NCBI GenBank assembly: GCA_964434955.1
Contig: CAYSXI010000190.1
Span: 1 to 10,128, forward strand
Source of the DNA: JANQLU01 sp964434955
Lineage (GTDB): Bacteria > Planctomycetota > Planctomycetia > Pirellulales > Pirellulaceae
Direction of reading: 5' to 3'
DNA length: 10,128 nucleotides
A program made the position numbers and the translations under genes. The notes beneath the pieces are model-generated. The model worked only from the letters and a program-made list of their open reading frames with translations. It was not told where the DNA came from and did no database searches. Shown in pieces: positions 1-7,715 of this stretch; within the stretch, counting starts at the first letter, position 1; the number at the start of each line of letters is the position of its first letter.

Positions 1-1190
1 GCAGCTGCAGCCAATCCGGCAACCACGCTAACTGGTGTCGAGATTACCAAGGCGCATGGGCACGCGATTACCAGCAAAACCAAAGAACGATAGAGCCAAT
101 CCGACCATTGACCACCAAACAGCAAGGGCGGGATCACGAGAATCGCAAGCGCGAGCGCCATGATTGCCGGTGTGTAAACACGAGCGAACTTTTCTACCCA
201 TTTTTCGGAAGGAGCTCGGCGCGACTGGGCCTCGCCCACCATTCGAATGATGCTCGCGAGGGTCGTATCAGTGGCCAGTTTGGTGCACTCTACCTCCAGA
301 ACGCCGTCACCGTTGATTGTCCCTGCAAAAAGTTCCGAGCCCGGTTGCTTGTCGACGGGGGCGCTTTCACCGGTAATCGGTGCCTGATTGACGCCGCTGC
401 TTCCTTCAACGACTTTCCCGTCAAGAGGAATTTTTTCAGCCGGACGAACAACGAAAATATCTCCAACCGCAACTTCATCTGGTTTAATCTCCGTCAACGA
501 CCCATCTGCCGATCGAATGCGGGCAACGGGAGGTGTCAGGTCCATCAATGCGGCAATGGCGCGTCTCGCGCGCCCAACGCTCCACGATTCAAGCAACAAC
601 GAAACAGAAAACAAAAAAGCAACAGTAGCCGCCTCGAACCATTCCCCAATTGTTGCAGCGCCAATGACCGCGATTGTCATAAGCAGATTCATGTCCGGCC
701 GCAAGGTGATGGCAGAGCGATACGCTTTGGGAATAATCAGCCAAACGCCGGAAAGGATCCCAGCAACGTAAAAGGCGATGGCCAAAAGCGGCACGCTATG
801 AGCAACGCCCATTCCTTCTGAACCTAAAGCCGGCAGTAACCCACCCGCGACCCAAACGTGGATCGATAATCCCACAAAACCGCAAATACCACTCGCGATA
901 GTAAGAATTGTGCGTCCGTACTGCTGCCAAAAGTTTGTTTCCGTTTGATTTGCTTCGTCATCCCAAACTTCTGCTTTCAACCCGGTGCGATTGATGGCCT
1001 CAATAATCGCGCCTGCCGAGATTTGCGGGTCACTGGGCTGCACCACCATTTTTCCGTTTAGAATATCGAACGACAGGTCGTCTTTTGACGCAACCATTGA
1101 ACCCAGCTCGTGCTCGAGGATCGCGATTTCCTCTGCGCAGTCCATTCCGTGAATGCGAAACTCAAGCCGAGCTTGGGAATTTGATTCCAT
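1..1190 (-). CDS. cadA: P1B-type heavy-metal-transporting ATPase (Zn/Cd/Pb class), C-terminus beyond the window
   Basis: This is an inner-membrane metal pump that would use ATP to export divalent soft metals from the cytoplasm. About 396 residues are visible and the frame stays open to the left edge. The ATG at 1190 lies 2 bases after the stop of the upstream lipoprotein, which suggests translational coupling. Seen in order: an N-terminal HMA-like domain with a single-Cys GMDCAEE motif (residues 15-21), membrane segments near 95-155 and 165-205, an actuator domain with TGES (about 273-276), and the CPC metal-binding motif in a membrane helix (about 377-379). The phosphorylation (DKTGT) and nucleotide-binding domains would lie outside the window, so completeness cannot be judged. 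The family follows from TGES plus CPC in a P-type architecture. The GMDC start and the RND neighbour favour Zn/Cd/Pb over Cu, but that is inference. A diverged paralogue occupies 7699-9525. Confidence 0.9.
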   Translation of the reverse strand, partial: MESNSQARLEFRIHGMDCAEEIAILEHELGSMVASKDDLSFDILNGKMVVQPSDPQISAGAIIEAINRTGLKAEVWDDEANQTETNFWQQYGRTILTIASGICGFVGLSIHVWVAGGLLPALGSEGMGVAHSVPLLAIAFYVAGILSGVWLIIPKAYRSAITLRPDMNLLMTIAVIGAATIGEWFEAATVAFLFSVSLLLESWSVGRARRAIAALMDLTPPVARIRSADGSLTEIKPDEVAVGDIFVVRPAEKIPLDGKVVEGSSGVNQAPITGESAPVDKQPGSELFAGTINGDGVLEVECTKLATDTTLASIIRMVGEAQSRRAPSEKWVEKFARVYTPAIMALALAILVIPPLLFGGQWSDWLYRSLVLLVIACPCALVISTPVSVVAGLAAA

Positions 1191-1192
1191 TT

Positions 1193-1549
1193 TTATTCGA
1201 TCGCCGCAGGAGGTTTTTTGCCGTATTTTGCTTCGTATAGCTTGGCATATTTTTCGGCACGTGAAGGGTCACATTTGAAACATTGTGATTCAGCCCGATT
1301 GTGTTCCTCGCACCAATCACCTTTCTCTTTGCATTCCTTTGCGTAAGATGCACTGCACATGCTGCACTCTTCTTCTGGAATTGCGTGTTCAACACACCAC
1401 CAGCCAGAGTGATCGCCGCCAGTTACAGTTGATTTCCCAGTCTTGCCACTTTCATTGTCTGCAGCAGGTTTTTCGCCAGCGCACCCAGCGGTCATTATGC
1501 AGATTGCTAACAGCTGGCATACCAAGGCGTAAGTCGAATTGAATTTCAT
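1193..1549 (-). CDS. Small Cys/His-rich lipoprotein with two WCxxH-x6-CxxC modules
   Basis: This 118-residue protein has a signal peptide ending in TAGC, with the putative lipidated Cys at residue 23, so it should be membrane-anchored in the periplasm. The mature part carries two copies of one pattern: W51-C52-x2-H55-x6-C62-x2-C65 and W79-C80-x2-H83-x6-C90-x2-C93. Each offers three Cys and one His, a plausible Zn/Cd site. A Lys-rich tail follows. The same pattern occurs in the CzcB-like adaptor of this operon (residues 86-100), so metal hand-over to the RND pump is a reasonable inference. The start is supported by AGGAG six bases upstream. The gene lies between czcA (36-base gap) and the ATPase (2-base gap). 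I do not recognise a named family. A frameshifted copy lies at 9528-9885. Confidence 0.88.
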   Translation of the reverse strand: MKFNSTYALVCQLLAICIMTAGCAGEKPAADNESGKTGKSTVTGGDHSGWWCVEHAIPEEECSMCSASYAKECKEKGDWCEEHNRAESQCFKCDPSRAEKYAKLYEAKYGKKPPAAIE

Positions 1550-1555
1550 AAGATT

Positions 1556-1560
1556 CTCCT
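1556..1560 (-). promoter_or_regulatory. Shine-Dalgarno site of the lipoprotein gene
   Basis: AGGAG on the minus strand, six bases before the ATG at 1549. It is notable because most other genes here lack a clear site. It fixes the start of the lipoprotein, and a related AGGA precedes the paralogue at 9885. Confidence 0.75.
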
Positions 1561-1585
1561 AGAAAAAATAAAAATGGTTGTTCCT

Positions 1586-4500
1586 TTATTCCAATGATGC
1601 AGGAACAGGCTCCATGTTTTCCTCTGTGACTCGTTCGTTTGCGTCTTCGAGACTGTCTGACAAACCGTTATCATTCATCACGTCTCCGGTTACTCCGGCA
1701 AAAACGCTGTAAAGCACACGAAGCACCAGCAACGACATGATCATTGCACTAATGACACCGCCAATCACCACAGTGGCCAAAGGCCGCTGGACTTCGGCTC
1801 CGATTCCGGTATTGACCGCCATCGGCAAAAATCCAACTGCTGCAACTAGAGTTGTCATTAACACAGGCCGCAAACGTGTCAATGCTGCCTGCTCCACAGC
1901 TTTTTCCAAACCCATTCCCATTCGTCGGAAACGGCGGATGGTCGTGACCAACAACATGTCGTCTAAAACGGCTACGCCTGACAGCGCGACGAAGCCAATG
2001 GCAGCCGAGATTGAAAACGGCATATCGCGAATCCAAAGGGCAATGATGCCACCGGTCCAGGCAAAGGGAATTCCCGTCAGAACACGAAACGTATCAACGA
2101 GATTGTGGTAGGTCATGTACAACAAAATCAGGATCAGCGAAATGGCCATTGGGACGATGAACATCAATCGTTGTCGAGCGCTCTGATAATGCTCAAATTG
2201 CCCACCCCATTCCAGGTGATACCGTCCGTCGGGCAATTGAACCTCGGCATCGATGCGATTTTGGGCTTCGGCAACAAAACTGCCCATGTCCCGGCCGCGA
2301 ATGTTCGTTGAGATCGTGATCCGACGATAACCCCATTCCCGCGTAATGGTTGACGGCCCTTCTGTTGATTTGATTTCCGCCAATCGAGAGAGTGGAATCC
2401 GTTGTCCATTCGGTGTGTTGATTTCGATGTTACCAATTGACTCGGGAGTTTCACGGATAGACTCCGGCAGCCTGACAACAAGCGGGAACCGCAATTGATC
2501 TTCGTAGACTTCCCCCAGCTGATAACTTCCCAGCGACTCGACCAGGTTCAATACTTCGGTGGCCGAAACTCCATAGCGCGCGATTTCATCCTGCTTGATT
2601 CTTACTTGCAATACGGGTTGGCCAGTAATCTGTTCAACGTTGATATCCGCACTGCCTTCAATTGAGCGCAGCACACGTTCAATCTCGCCAGCCTTTTCGA
2701 CCAAAACGTCGAAATCGTCACCAAACAACTTGACGGCCACGTCACTTCGAATCCCGCTAATCATCTCGTTCAGTCTCATTTCGATCGGTTGAGTCATAGC
2801 GATCTTCTGACCTGGTATTTCGCGCAAGACTTTTTGGATTTCGATAGTCAGCTCATCCTGCGTGGCTGCCTTTGACCATTCTGAACGTGGCCTCAAAGTA
2901 ATGAAAACGTCCGTCAACTCAATTCCCATCGGATCCGTGGCAACTTCAGCACTACCGATTCGACTCCAAACGTGTTCCACTTCATCAGGAAAATTCGACT
3001 TGATGGCACGTTCCATTTCGGTATTCAGGCGAATCGACTCGTCGAGGTCCGTGCCCGCAAGTCGAACAACATTGATCGCCAAAGCGCCTTCCGAAAGTTT
3101 TGGGACGAACTCAGACCCTAGATTCGGAGCAATGACGCCAAATGAGAAAACGAGGACTCCAGCCGCAAACAACACAACAGCTGTTTTTTGACGCATGGTG
3201 AAGTGAAGAATCGGCCGGTAAATCCATTTGATGCCACGAATAAGTAGCGGTTCTCGCTCTTGCATCTTGCCTGGCAGGAAGTAGCTGGCCAAAACCGGCA
3301 TCAGAGTGATTGAAAGCAGCATGGAACCAGCCAAAGCGAATATTACCGTCAGTGCCATTGGCCGAAATAATTTTCCTTCCACGCCCCCGAGCGTTAGGAT
3401 CGGAATGTAGACAATCATGATGATCAGTTCACCAAACATGGTTGGCTTGCGAACTTCGATCGCGGCATCGCGAATGACATCAAGCTTGGTCTGTCCGCGA
3501 GGAATGCCATGCGATATTTTTCTCGAACAGTTTTCCACCATCACCACCGAGCTATCAACAACCAGTCCGAAGTCGATCGCGCCAAGACTTAGAAGGCTTG
3601 CAGCAATTCCTACCTGCAGCATCCCAGAAAATGCAAATAGCATAGACAGGGGAATCGCCATGGCCACAATCAATCCGGCACGCAGGTTTCCCAGGAAAAT
3701 GAACAGTACAGCGACAACCAACAGCCCGCCTTCAAACAAGTTTTCCTTAACCGTCTCAATAACGGTATCTACAAGTTCAGTGCGGTCATAAACGGTCGTT
3801 ACCTCAACACCGGGCGGCAGCGTTGATTTGATCTCCTCCATTTTTTGTTTTAATTCATTGGTAATTTCATGCGGATTCTCGCCCATCAACATGAAGCCTA
3901 ACCCGTAGACGACCTCACCTTGACCGTCCGCTGTAACCGCACCACGACGAATTTCGTGCCCGATCTGGACGTCAGCAACATCGCGTACACGTACGGGAGA
4001 TCCATCAATTGCCTTGACGACGATATTTTGGATTTGCTCGACGTTGACCGTTCGACCAATCCCGTGAACAAGCAACATTTCCGAATTGCGCGTAATGTTG
4101 CCCCCGCCCACATTTCGATTGTTGTCCTTGACCGCGTTAACAACTTCTTCAAAGGTCAGGTCATGTTTAATCAACTTTGCTGGGTTGATCCGCACTTGAT
4201 ATTGTTTTTCAAAACCGCCCCAGCTATTGACTTCCGCCGTTCCGCGAACGGTTCGTAATTGTGGTCTGATGACCCAGTCGTGAATGGTTCGCAATCCCGT
4301 CAGCTCTTCGATTTGTCGTTCGCGCGGCAACTTGGAAATATCGACATCTTCAAGTCGAACGACGTAATGGAAGACTTCGCCAAGCCCTGTAGAAACCGGC
4401 CCCATCCGGGGCCTCTCAATGCCCTGAGGCAGTTCGACAGTCGACAGCCGCTCTCCTACCAGCTGGCGAGCAAAGTAGATATCCGTTCCATCTTCAAAAG

Positions 4501-4786
4501 TCACGACGACTTGGGACATTCCAAACTTGGAAATTGAACGAAGTTTTTCCAGTCCTGGTAGGCCACCGATTACCTGTTCGATCGGAAAAGTAATCTGACG
4601 TTCGACTTCTTCAGGTGAAAGAGATGGCGCAGTTGTGTTGATCTGCACCATGACCGGAGTCGTATCGGGGAAAGCATCAATGTTGATTTGCCGCAGCGAA
4701 TACGCGCCAACGGCAATCACAACAGCGACGGCACACAAGACGAACAGTCGGTTGCGAAGCGAAAAATCAATAATCCAGCTAAGCAT
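1586..4786 (-). CDS. czcA: CzcA-like heavy-metal efflux RND pump (HME family)
   Basis: This is the proton-driven inner-membrane pump of a CzcCBA-type tripartite exporter that moves Zn/Co/Cd-class cations out of the cell. At 1066 residues it has the usual family length. Visible landmarks are the N-terminal helix (about 13-31) followed by the typical INIDAFPDTTPVMVQI stretch (34-49), the first porter region (about 40-340), a membrane block (about 350-500), a further helix near 535-555, the second porter region (about 560-870), and a C-terminal membrane block (about 875-1035). The TM4 motif DFGLVVDSSVVMVEN keeps the three acidic residues expected for proton coupling (D405, D411, E418). The DFG...D...E pattern fits HME1-like divalent pumps better than Cu/Ag CusA proteins. 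The acidic tail after about residue 1035 is homologous to the remnant at 9921-10013. The ATG at 4786 has no clear Shine-Dalgarno site. Metal specificity is inferred. Confidence 0.96.
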   Translation of the reverse strand: MLSWIIDFSLRNRLFVLCAVAVVIAVGAYSLRQINIDAFPDTTPVMVQINTTAPSLSPEEVERQITFPIEQVIGGLPGLEKLRSISKFGMSQVVVTFEDGTDIYFARQLVGERLSTVELPQGIERPRMGPVSTGLGEVFHYVVRLEDVDISKLPRERQIEELTGLRTIHDWVIRPQLRTVRGTAEVNSWGGFEKQYQVRINPAKLIKHDLTFEEVVNAVKDNNRNVGGGNITRNSEMLLVHGIGRTVNVEQIQNIVVKAIDGSPVRVRDVADVQIGHEIRRGAVTADGQGEVVYGLGFMLMGENPHEITNELKQKMEEIKSTLPPGVEVTTVYDRTELVDTVIETVKENLFEGGLLVVAVLFIFLGNLRAGLIVAMAIPLSMLFAFSGMLQVGIAASLLSLGAIDFGLVVDSSVVMVENCSRKISHGIPRGQTKLDVIRDAAIEVRKPTMFGELIIMIVYIPILTLGGVEGKLFRPMALTVIFALAGSMLLSITLMPVLASYFLPGKMQEREPLLIRGIKWIYRPILHFTMRQKTAVVLFAAGVLVFSFGVIAPNLGSEFVPKLSEGALAINVVRLAGTDLDESIRLNTEMERAIKSNFPDEVEHVWSRIGSAEVATDPMGIELTDVFITLRPRSEWSKAATQDELTIEIQKVLREIPGQKIAMTQPIEMRLNEMISGIRSDVAVKLFGDDFDVLVEKAGEIERVLRSIEGSADINVEQITGQPVLQVRIKQDEIARYGVSATEVLNLVESLGSYQLGEVYEDQLRFPLVVRLPESIRETPESIGNIEINTPNGQRIPLSRLAEIKSTEGPSTITREWGYRRITISTNIRGRDMGSFVAEAQNRIDAEVQLPDGRYHLEWGGQFEHYQSARQRLMFIVPMAISLILILLYMTYHNLVDTFRVLTGIPFAWTGGIIALWIRDMPFSISAAIGFVALSGVAVLDDMLLVTTIRRFRRMGMGLEKAVEQAALTRLRPVLMTTLVAAVGFLPMAVNTGIGAEVQRPLATVVIGGVISAMIMSLLVLRVLYSVFAGVTGDVMNDNGLSDSLEDANERVTEENMEPVPASLE

Positions 4787-4830
4787 TTTTTATCAGTTTT
4801 TTGGATTCAAAATGTAGGACAGCGTTTTTT

Positions 4831-4847
4831 TGGTTCGAACTGAACCA
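4831..4847 (-). other. Short inverted repeat between czcB and czcA
   Basis: TGGTTC-AGTTC-GAACCA on the minus strand: a perfect 6-bp stem with a 5-base loop, in the 76-base gap between the adaptor and pump genes. In the direction of transcription it is followed by A residues, not T, so it is not an intrinsic terminator for this operon. It could be an mRNA stem that sets the adaptor:pump ratio, or chance. Confidence 0.35.
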
Positions 4848-4862
4848 TTAGTGCTCACATAG

Positions 4863-6503
4863 TCAGCCAGCACCTAAGTTGCCTTTCAAGAGTTCAGCGC
4901 GCAGCACGCCACTTCCTTTGGTTACGACAACTTCACCGGGCAACAAACCTGCAATAATCTCGGTTTGACCGTTCATCACCGCGCCGGGACGAATGCTGCG
5001 TGTATGAAAGACCTTGTACGAACCGTCCTTGAAATAATCCTTGTCGCGCACAAATGCCACATGACAACATCCTTCCCAATGAATGGCATCATTAGGAACA
5101 ACAATGGCATTTGCTTCTTCACGAAGAACAATTTCGCCCGAGCCAAACGTTTCGTTGCGGAGCTTGCCAGATTCGTTACTCAACTCCGCACGAACTCGAA
5201 CTGTTCTCGTTTCGGCGTCTGCGTCTGCGCTAATCCAGGAAATAGATCCAGTTGATTCCCTGCTCATTCCGTCAGGACGAAAAACGACTTTTTGACCCAA
5301 CGCAATTCGGTTCGCCTCCTCCGAACGAACATTGAGCAATAACCACATCTGACTGTTGTCCGCTATCGTAAATAGTGTTTTGCCGGTTTGAATGACTTCC
5401 CCGGCAACCGCATTTCTCGCAACCACGATTCCACGCCTGGGAGCAATGATCGGAATCAGATTGTATGTTTCTGAATAGTTGCCTAGCTTGCGTTTCAGCT
5501 CATCTGTGAGGCCCAGAGATTGAAGCAATTCGCGGATTTGTTCAATGCTTCGATTCTCAACTTCGTCAGTGCTCAACGGCAGCCCCAGGTTTGAAAGCGA
5601 TTGAATTGCATTGGTGACCGCAACTTCAGATGATCGCTTGGCCGACTCGGCTTCCTGAATTTTCTTTTCTGGAATGACTGCGCCGCCAAGCCTGGTCACT
5701 CTGGCTAACGTCTTTTCATGAAACTCAAGCTGAACAAGCGCCTGCATGAGGTTTGATTTAGCCTTTCCGACGTCGACGGCATCAACTACAGCTATGATTT
5801 CACCTCGCTCGACATGGTCGCCGACATTTCGCAGAACAACAGCGACGTTTCCAGACGCACGTGATGAAACCTGAGTAACTCTTGTCGGATCGAAAACGAC
5901 CTCGCCAGTAACGGCAATGGTTTCGACAATCTCGCCCCGGTCGACCAGCGAGATGTCGATTCCCGCTCGATCAACTGCCTCAATTGTCGGAAATTGGATT
6001 CGACGCAAGTGCATTTTGCAACCTGAATCGTTTTTTGTTCGCGGACGCACCTCGATCGCTCGCTTGGCGCGTGCAAAGTCTTTTTCGGAAACCATTGGCG
6101 TTTCCAGCGTTTGTGCAAGCTGCGGGTGATGCAAAACACATTCATGGACTCCATGTTCACCACACCAGCCAAATAACTCACCTTTCGGCATCAGGTCGGC
6201 ATTGCATGAAATACAATCTGCTTCTTTCACGCCATGTTCATCGCACCAGGCAACTTCTTTATTTTGTTGTGTACCGAACAATTCGGAGTATTGCGGAATC
6301 TTCCAACCGTATTGGTGTCCGAACCAAGCGAGGCCAACCAAGCCCGCAAGCACAATCAGTGTTGGAATGCCGCGGATGATGACCATTACGATCCGCGCCC
6401 CCAACCGGCCGGACCTGGTAGTGCCCGAAGATATTTCTGTTGTGCTCGATTGTTCGCTTGAATCCAACTCTGCGTGTGAGTCGGAGAAAGTGGATTCGCT
6501 CAT
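4863..6503 (-). CDS. czcB: CzcB-like periplasmic adaptor (membrane fusion protein) with N-terminal Cys/His metal-binding modules
   Basis: This adaptor would link the CzcA pump to an outer-membrane channel. It has 546 residues, longer than many CzcB proteins because of its N-terminus: a Ser/Thr-rich cytoplasmic segment (1-35), one membrane helix (about 39-60), then two Cys/His modules. The first is complete: W86-C87-x2-H90-x6-C97-x2-C100. The second begins the same way (W113-C114-x2-H117) but then has C122, H125 and H126 instead of CxxC. The canonical adaptor follows: beta strands and the first lipoyl-like half (about 187-245, with GDHVERGEIIAVVDAVDVGKAK), an alpha-helical hairpin (about 247-345), the second lipoyl half (about 350-382), a beta-barrel (about 385-460) and a membrane-proximal domain (about 465-540). 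An adaptor directly before czcA is the standard order. Direct metal binding by the modules is inferred from the residues. Confidence 0.93.
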   Translation of the reverse strand: MSESTFSDSHAELDSSEQSSTTEISSGTTRSGRLGARIVMVIIRGIPTLIVLAGLVGLAWFGHQYGWKIPQYSELFGTQQNKEVAWCDEHGVKEADCISCNADLMPKGELFGWCGEHGVHECVLHHPQLAQTLETPMVSEKDFARAKRAIEVRPRTKNDSGCKMHLRRIQFPTIEAVDRAGIDISLVDRGEIVETIAVTGEVVFDPTRVTQVSSRASGNVAVVLRNVGDHVERGEIIAVVDAVDVGKAKSNLMQALVQLEFHEKTLARVTRLGGAVIPEKKIQEAESAKRSSEVAVTNAIQSLSNLGLPLSTDEVENRSIEQIRELLQSLGLTDELKRKLGNYSETYNLIPIIAPRRGIVVARNAVAGEVIQTGKTLFTIADNSQMWLLLNVRSEEANRIALGQKVVFRPDGMSRESTGSISWISADADAETRTVRVRAELSNESGKLRNETFGSGEIVLREEANAIVVPNDAIHWEGCCHVAFVRDKDYFKDGSYKVFHTRSIRPGAVMNGQTEIIAGLLPGEVVVTKGSGVLRAELLKGNLGAG

Positions 6504-6605
6504 TGTCTTTCAACCTGATTTCATGAATCTGACTGGGAAAAATGTAAAGATGCCAATGACAAACTGCGGACCGGTAGCGCAGTACATTAACAGGTCAGGA
6601 TCGAC

Positions 6606-7121
6606 TTAGAGCAGCCAGCAAGAAAAGGCCACAGAGGCCGCGCGCCCAGATAGATTTGATGGCAATTCGAATGACGCAAACCCAAGATAAAAAGGCGGGT
6701 CCGCTACCAACACATCAAGTTTGACAATATCAATGTCATCAAGCGTGTTTGAAACAACGAAATCGCTGCAGTCTTCAACTTTGTCAACTGGCAAAGCACC
6801 GCAACAAAAACAACCGTGGCAGGGACAATCAGACGGGTTCTTTGGAGTTGAGTTTTGCGGTGCTTTATTCGGAGTTTTTGACGCCGTCCCGCAATTTCCG
6901 CAACAAACTTTTTCACCCACGTCGGCGGAGGTTTTGGCCAGCAAAACACATTGGAAGGGGCATAAAACGACTACGGCAGCCAGGTAAATCGCAATGTAGC
7001 GTTGTCCACTCAAAAGAAGGTGTCCGATTATAGGAATGTTGCACACTATTACTGTACGTTCCGATTTCACCACGGTCAAGTTTGCCGCATTTTCATAGTG
7101 TCGGCAAGGAAAAAACCACAT
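6606..7121 (-). CDS. Cys-rich exported or membrane-anchored protein, first gene of the efflux cluster
   Basis: I do not recognise a family. With the ATG at 7121 it has 171 residues. A hydrophobic stretch (about 42-62, AIYLAAVVVLCPFQCVLLAK region) looks like a signal peptide or anchor. A Cys-rich segment follows: C73, C74, C77, a Pro/Asn/Lys-rich spacer, then C99, C101, C104, C106, C107 and C118, in CPCHGCFCCGA. This suggests metal binding outside the cytoplasm. The C-terminal part is ordinary and ends with a short hydrophobic stretch. The start is uncertain. A promoter-like pair lies inside the first 25 codons, and a TTG at 7013 would give a tidier 135-residue protein whose signal peptide begins almost at once. 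It lies 102 bases upstream of the adaptor gene in the same direction, so a periplasmic metal-binding or sensing role is a guess from context. Confidence 0.7.
   Translation of the reverse strand: MWFFPCRHYENAANLTVVKSERTVIVCNIPIIGHLLLSGQRYIAIYLAAVVVLCPFQCVLLAKTSADVGEKVCCGNCGTASKTPNKAPQNSTPKNPSDCPCHGCFCCGALPVDKVEDCSDFVVSNTLDDIDIVKLDVLVADPPFYLGFASFELPSNLSGRAASVAFSCWLL
7051..7079 (-). promoter_or_regulatory. Candidate sigma-70-type promoter for the efflux operon
   Basis: TTGACC (7079-7074) and TACAGT (7056-7051) are separated by 17 bases on the minus strand: a 5/6 match to the -35 consensus and a 4/6 match to the -10. Transcription would start near 7044 and read into the Cys-rich gene, czcB and czcA. 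It lies inside the longest version of the Cys-rich ORF, so it competes with the ATG at 7121. A TATAAT lies slightly downstream (about 7033-7028) but has no suitable -35. I see no clear MerR-type dyad. Confidence 0.4.
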
Positions 7122-7196
7122 TCAATTCCGACCAATTAAGCCTCGATCGCGATGAACTCGAAAACTGAGAATTCATCCAGACCTGGGGCGTCGGAT

Positions 7197-7715
7197 TCAT
7201 TCGATTCTTGCGGGAGGGAGACCGATATCTAGCCGATGCCGATTCCGCTCAGCAAGTGAACTATCCTTGTTGGTTTCCCACCACTTTCGCACCGTTGACG
7301 AATCGCGCGCAAAAATCTGATCGCGAAATCGGTAGGCCGGAATTCCAAGATTCGAAATAGCGTCATAGATGCTTATGATCTCAATTTCAGGATCATCAAT
7401 TGCATCAAACAACACAATGGCCGCAGAGTCTCCCCGATATGCAAGAGCCTGAGCTGCGTGCAAATTCGGAATTCGATCCTCAACGCTCGTCGGCCCATTC
7501 CACTCGTAGTCCGGGTTTTTTAATTCAGCTTTTAGGACTTTTTGGTCAATCAAATATTGATTTTCATGGGCTGAGCGGGATCGGTCCGCACAACCGTTCA
7601 GCACGATCGTACTTCCAATGACAACAATTGCCATGGTGTGAATAATTGACGACAAACCTGTCGCAATCAACCGACAGAAATGCCGCGATCTAGATTTGCT
7701 AATGGTCGTGGTCAT
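7197..7715 (-). CDS. Putative lipoprotein of unknown function, overlapping the ATPase-fusion gene
   Basis: I do not recognise a family. I prefer the ATG at 7715, which gives 172 residues. The frame is open to an ATG at 7817, but those extra codons lie within the His-rich end of the upstream gene. The N-terminus has several Arg/Lys residues, then a hydrophobic core ending in LNGC, a good lipobox with Cys at residue 42 of this version. The mature part is helical and resembles HEAT-type repeats: AAQALAYRGDSAAIVLFDAI, then a similar segment around IYDAISNLGIPAYRF, and a Trp-containing end (VRKWWET). It overlaps the fusion gene by 17 bases (7699-7715), which suggests coupled translation. An ATG at 7634 is an alternative start but would lack the basic N-region. 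The HEAT-like reading is weak. Confidence 0.68.
   Translation of the reverse strand: MTTTISKSRSRHFCRLIATGLSSIIHTMAIVVIGSTIVLNGCADRSRSAHENQYLIDQKVLKAELKNPDYEWNGPTSVEDRIPNLHAAQALAYRGDSAAIVLFDAIDDPEIEIISIYDAISNLGIPAYRFRDQIFARDSSTVRKWWETNKDSSLAERNRHRLDIGLPPARIE

Larger units (their letters stand above)
1..1693 (-). repeat. Duplicated block, left copy (czcA 3' end, lipoprotein, ATPase)
   Basis: This block matches 8345-10029 in the same orientation. It runs from the last ~108 bases of czcA through the leader, the lipoprotein gene and the ATPase to the window edge. Stretches compared by eye are about 85-92% identical within the ATPase, with lower similarity in the lipoprotein linker and czcA tail. 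The homology probably continues beyond position 1. No inverted terminal repeats or transposase accompany it. Confidence 0.85.

Noticed and set aside
108..821. Long plus-strand open frame of 237 codons
   Set aside because: It lies wholly antisense to the ATPase. The protein has no recognisable domain, and the matching region of the right copy does not keep the frame at the same length.
1..1190. Frame difference between the two ATPase copies
   Set aside because: After careful alignment the offset is constant (8344) at both ends of the compared region, so copy 1 is open and in frame over all visible codons.
4831..4847. Intrinsic terminator between czcB and czcA
   Set aside because: In the transcribed direction the stem is followed by A, not T. 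The T-run on the plus strand precedes the stem, so it fits neither direction.
7122..7196. Terminator or operator in the gap between the lipoprotein and the Cys-rich gene
   Set aside because: Only a very short palindrome (TCGATCGCGATGA area) is visible, with no T-run and no convincing dyad.
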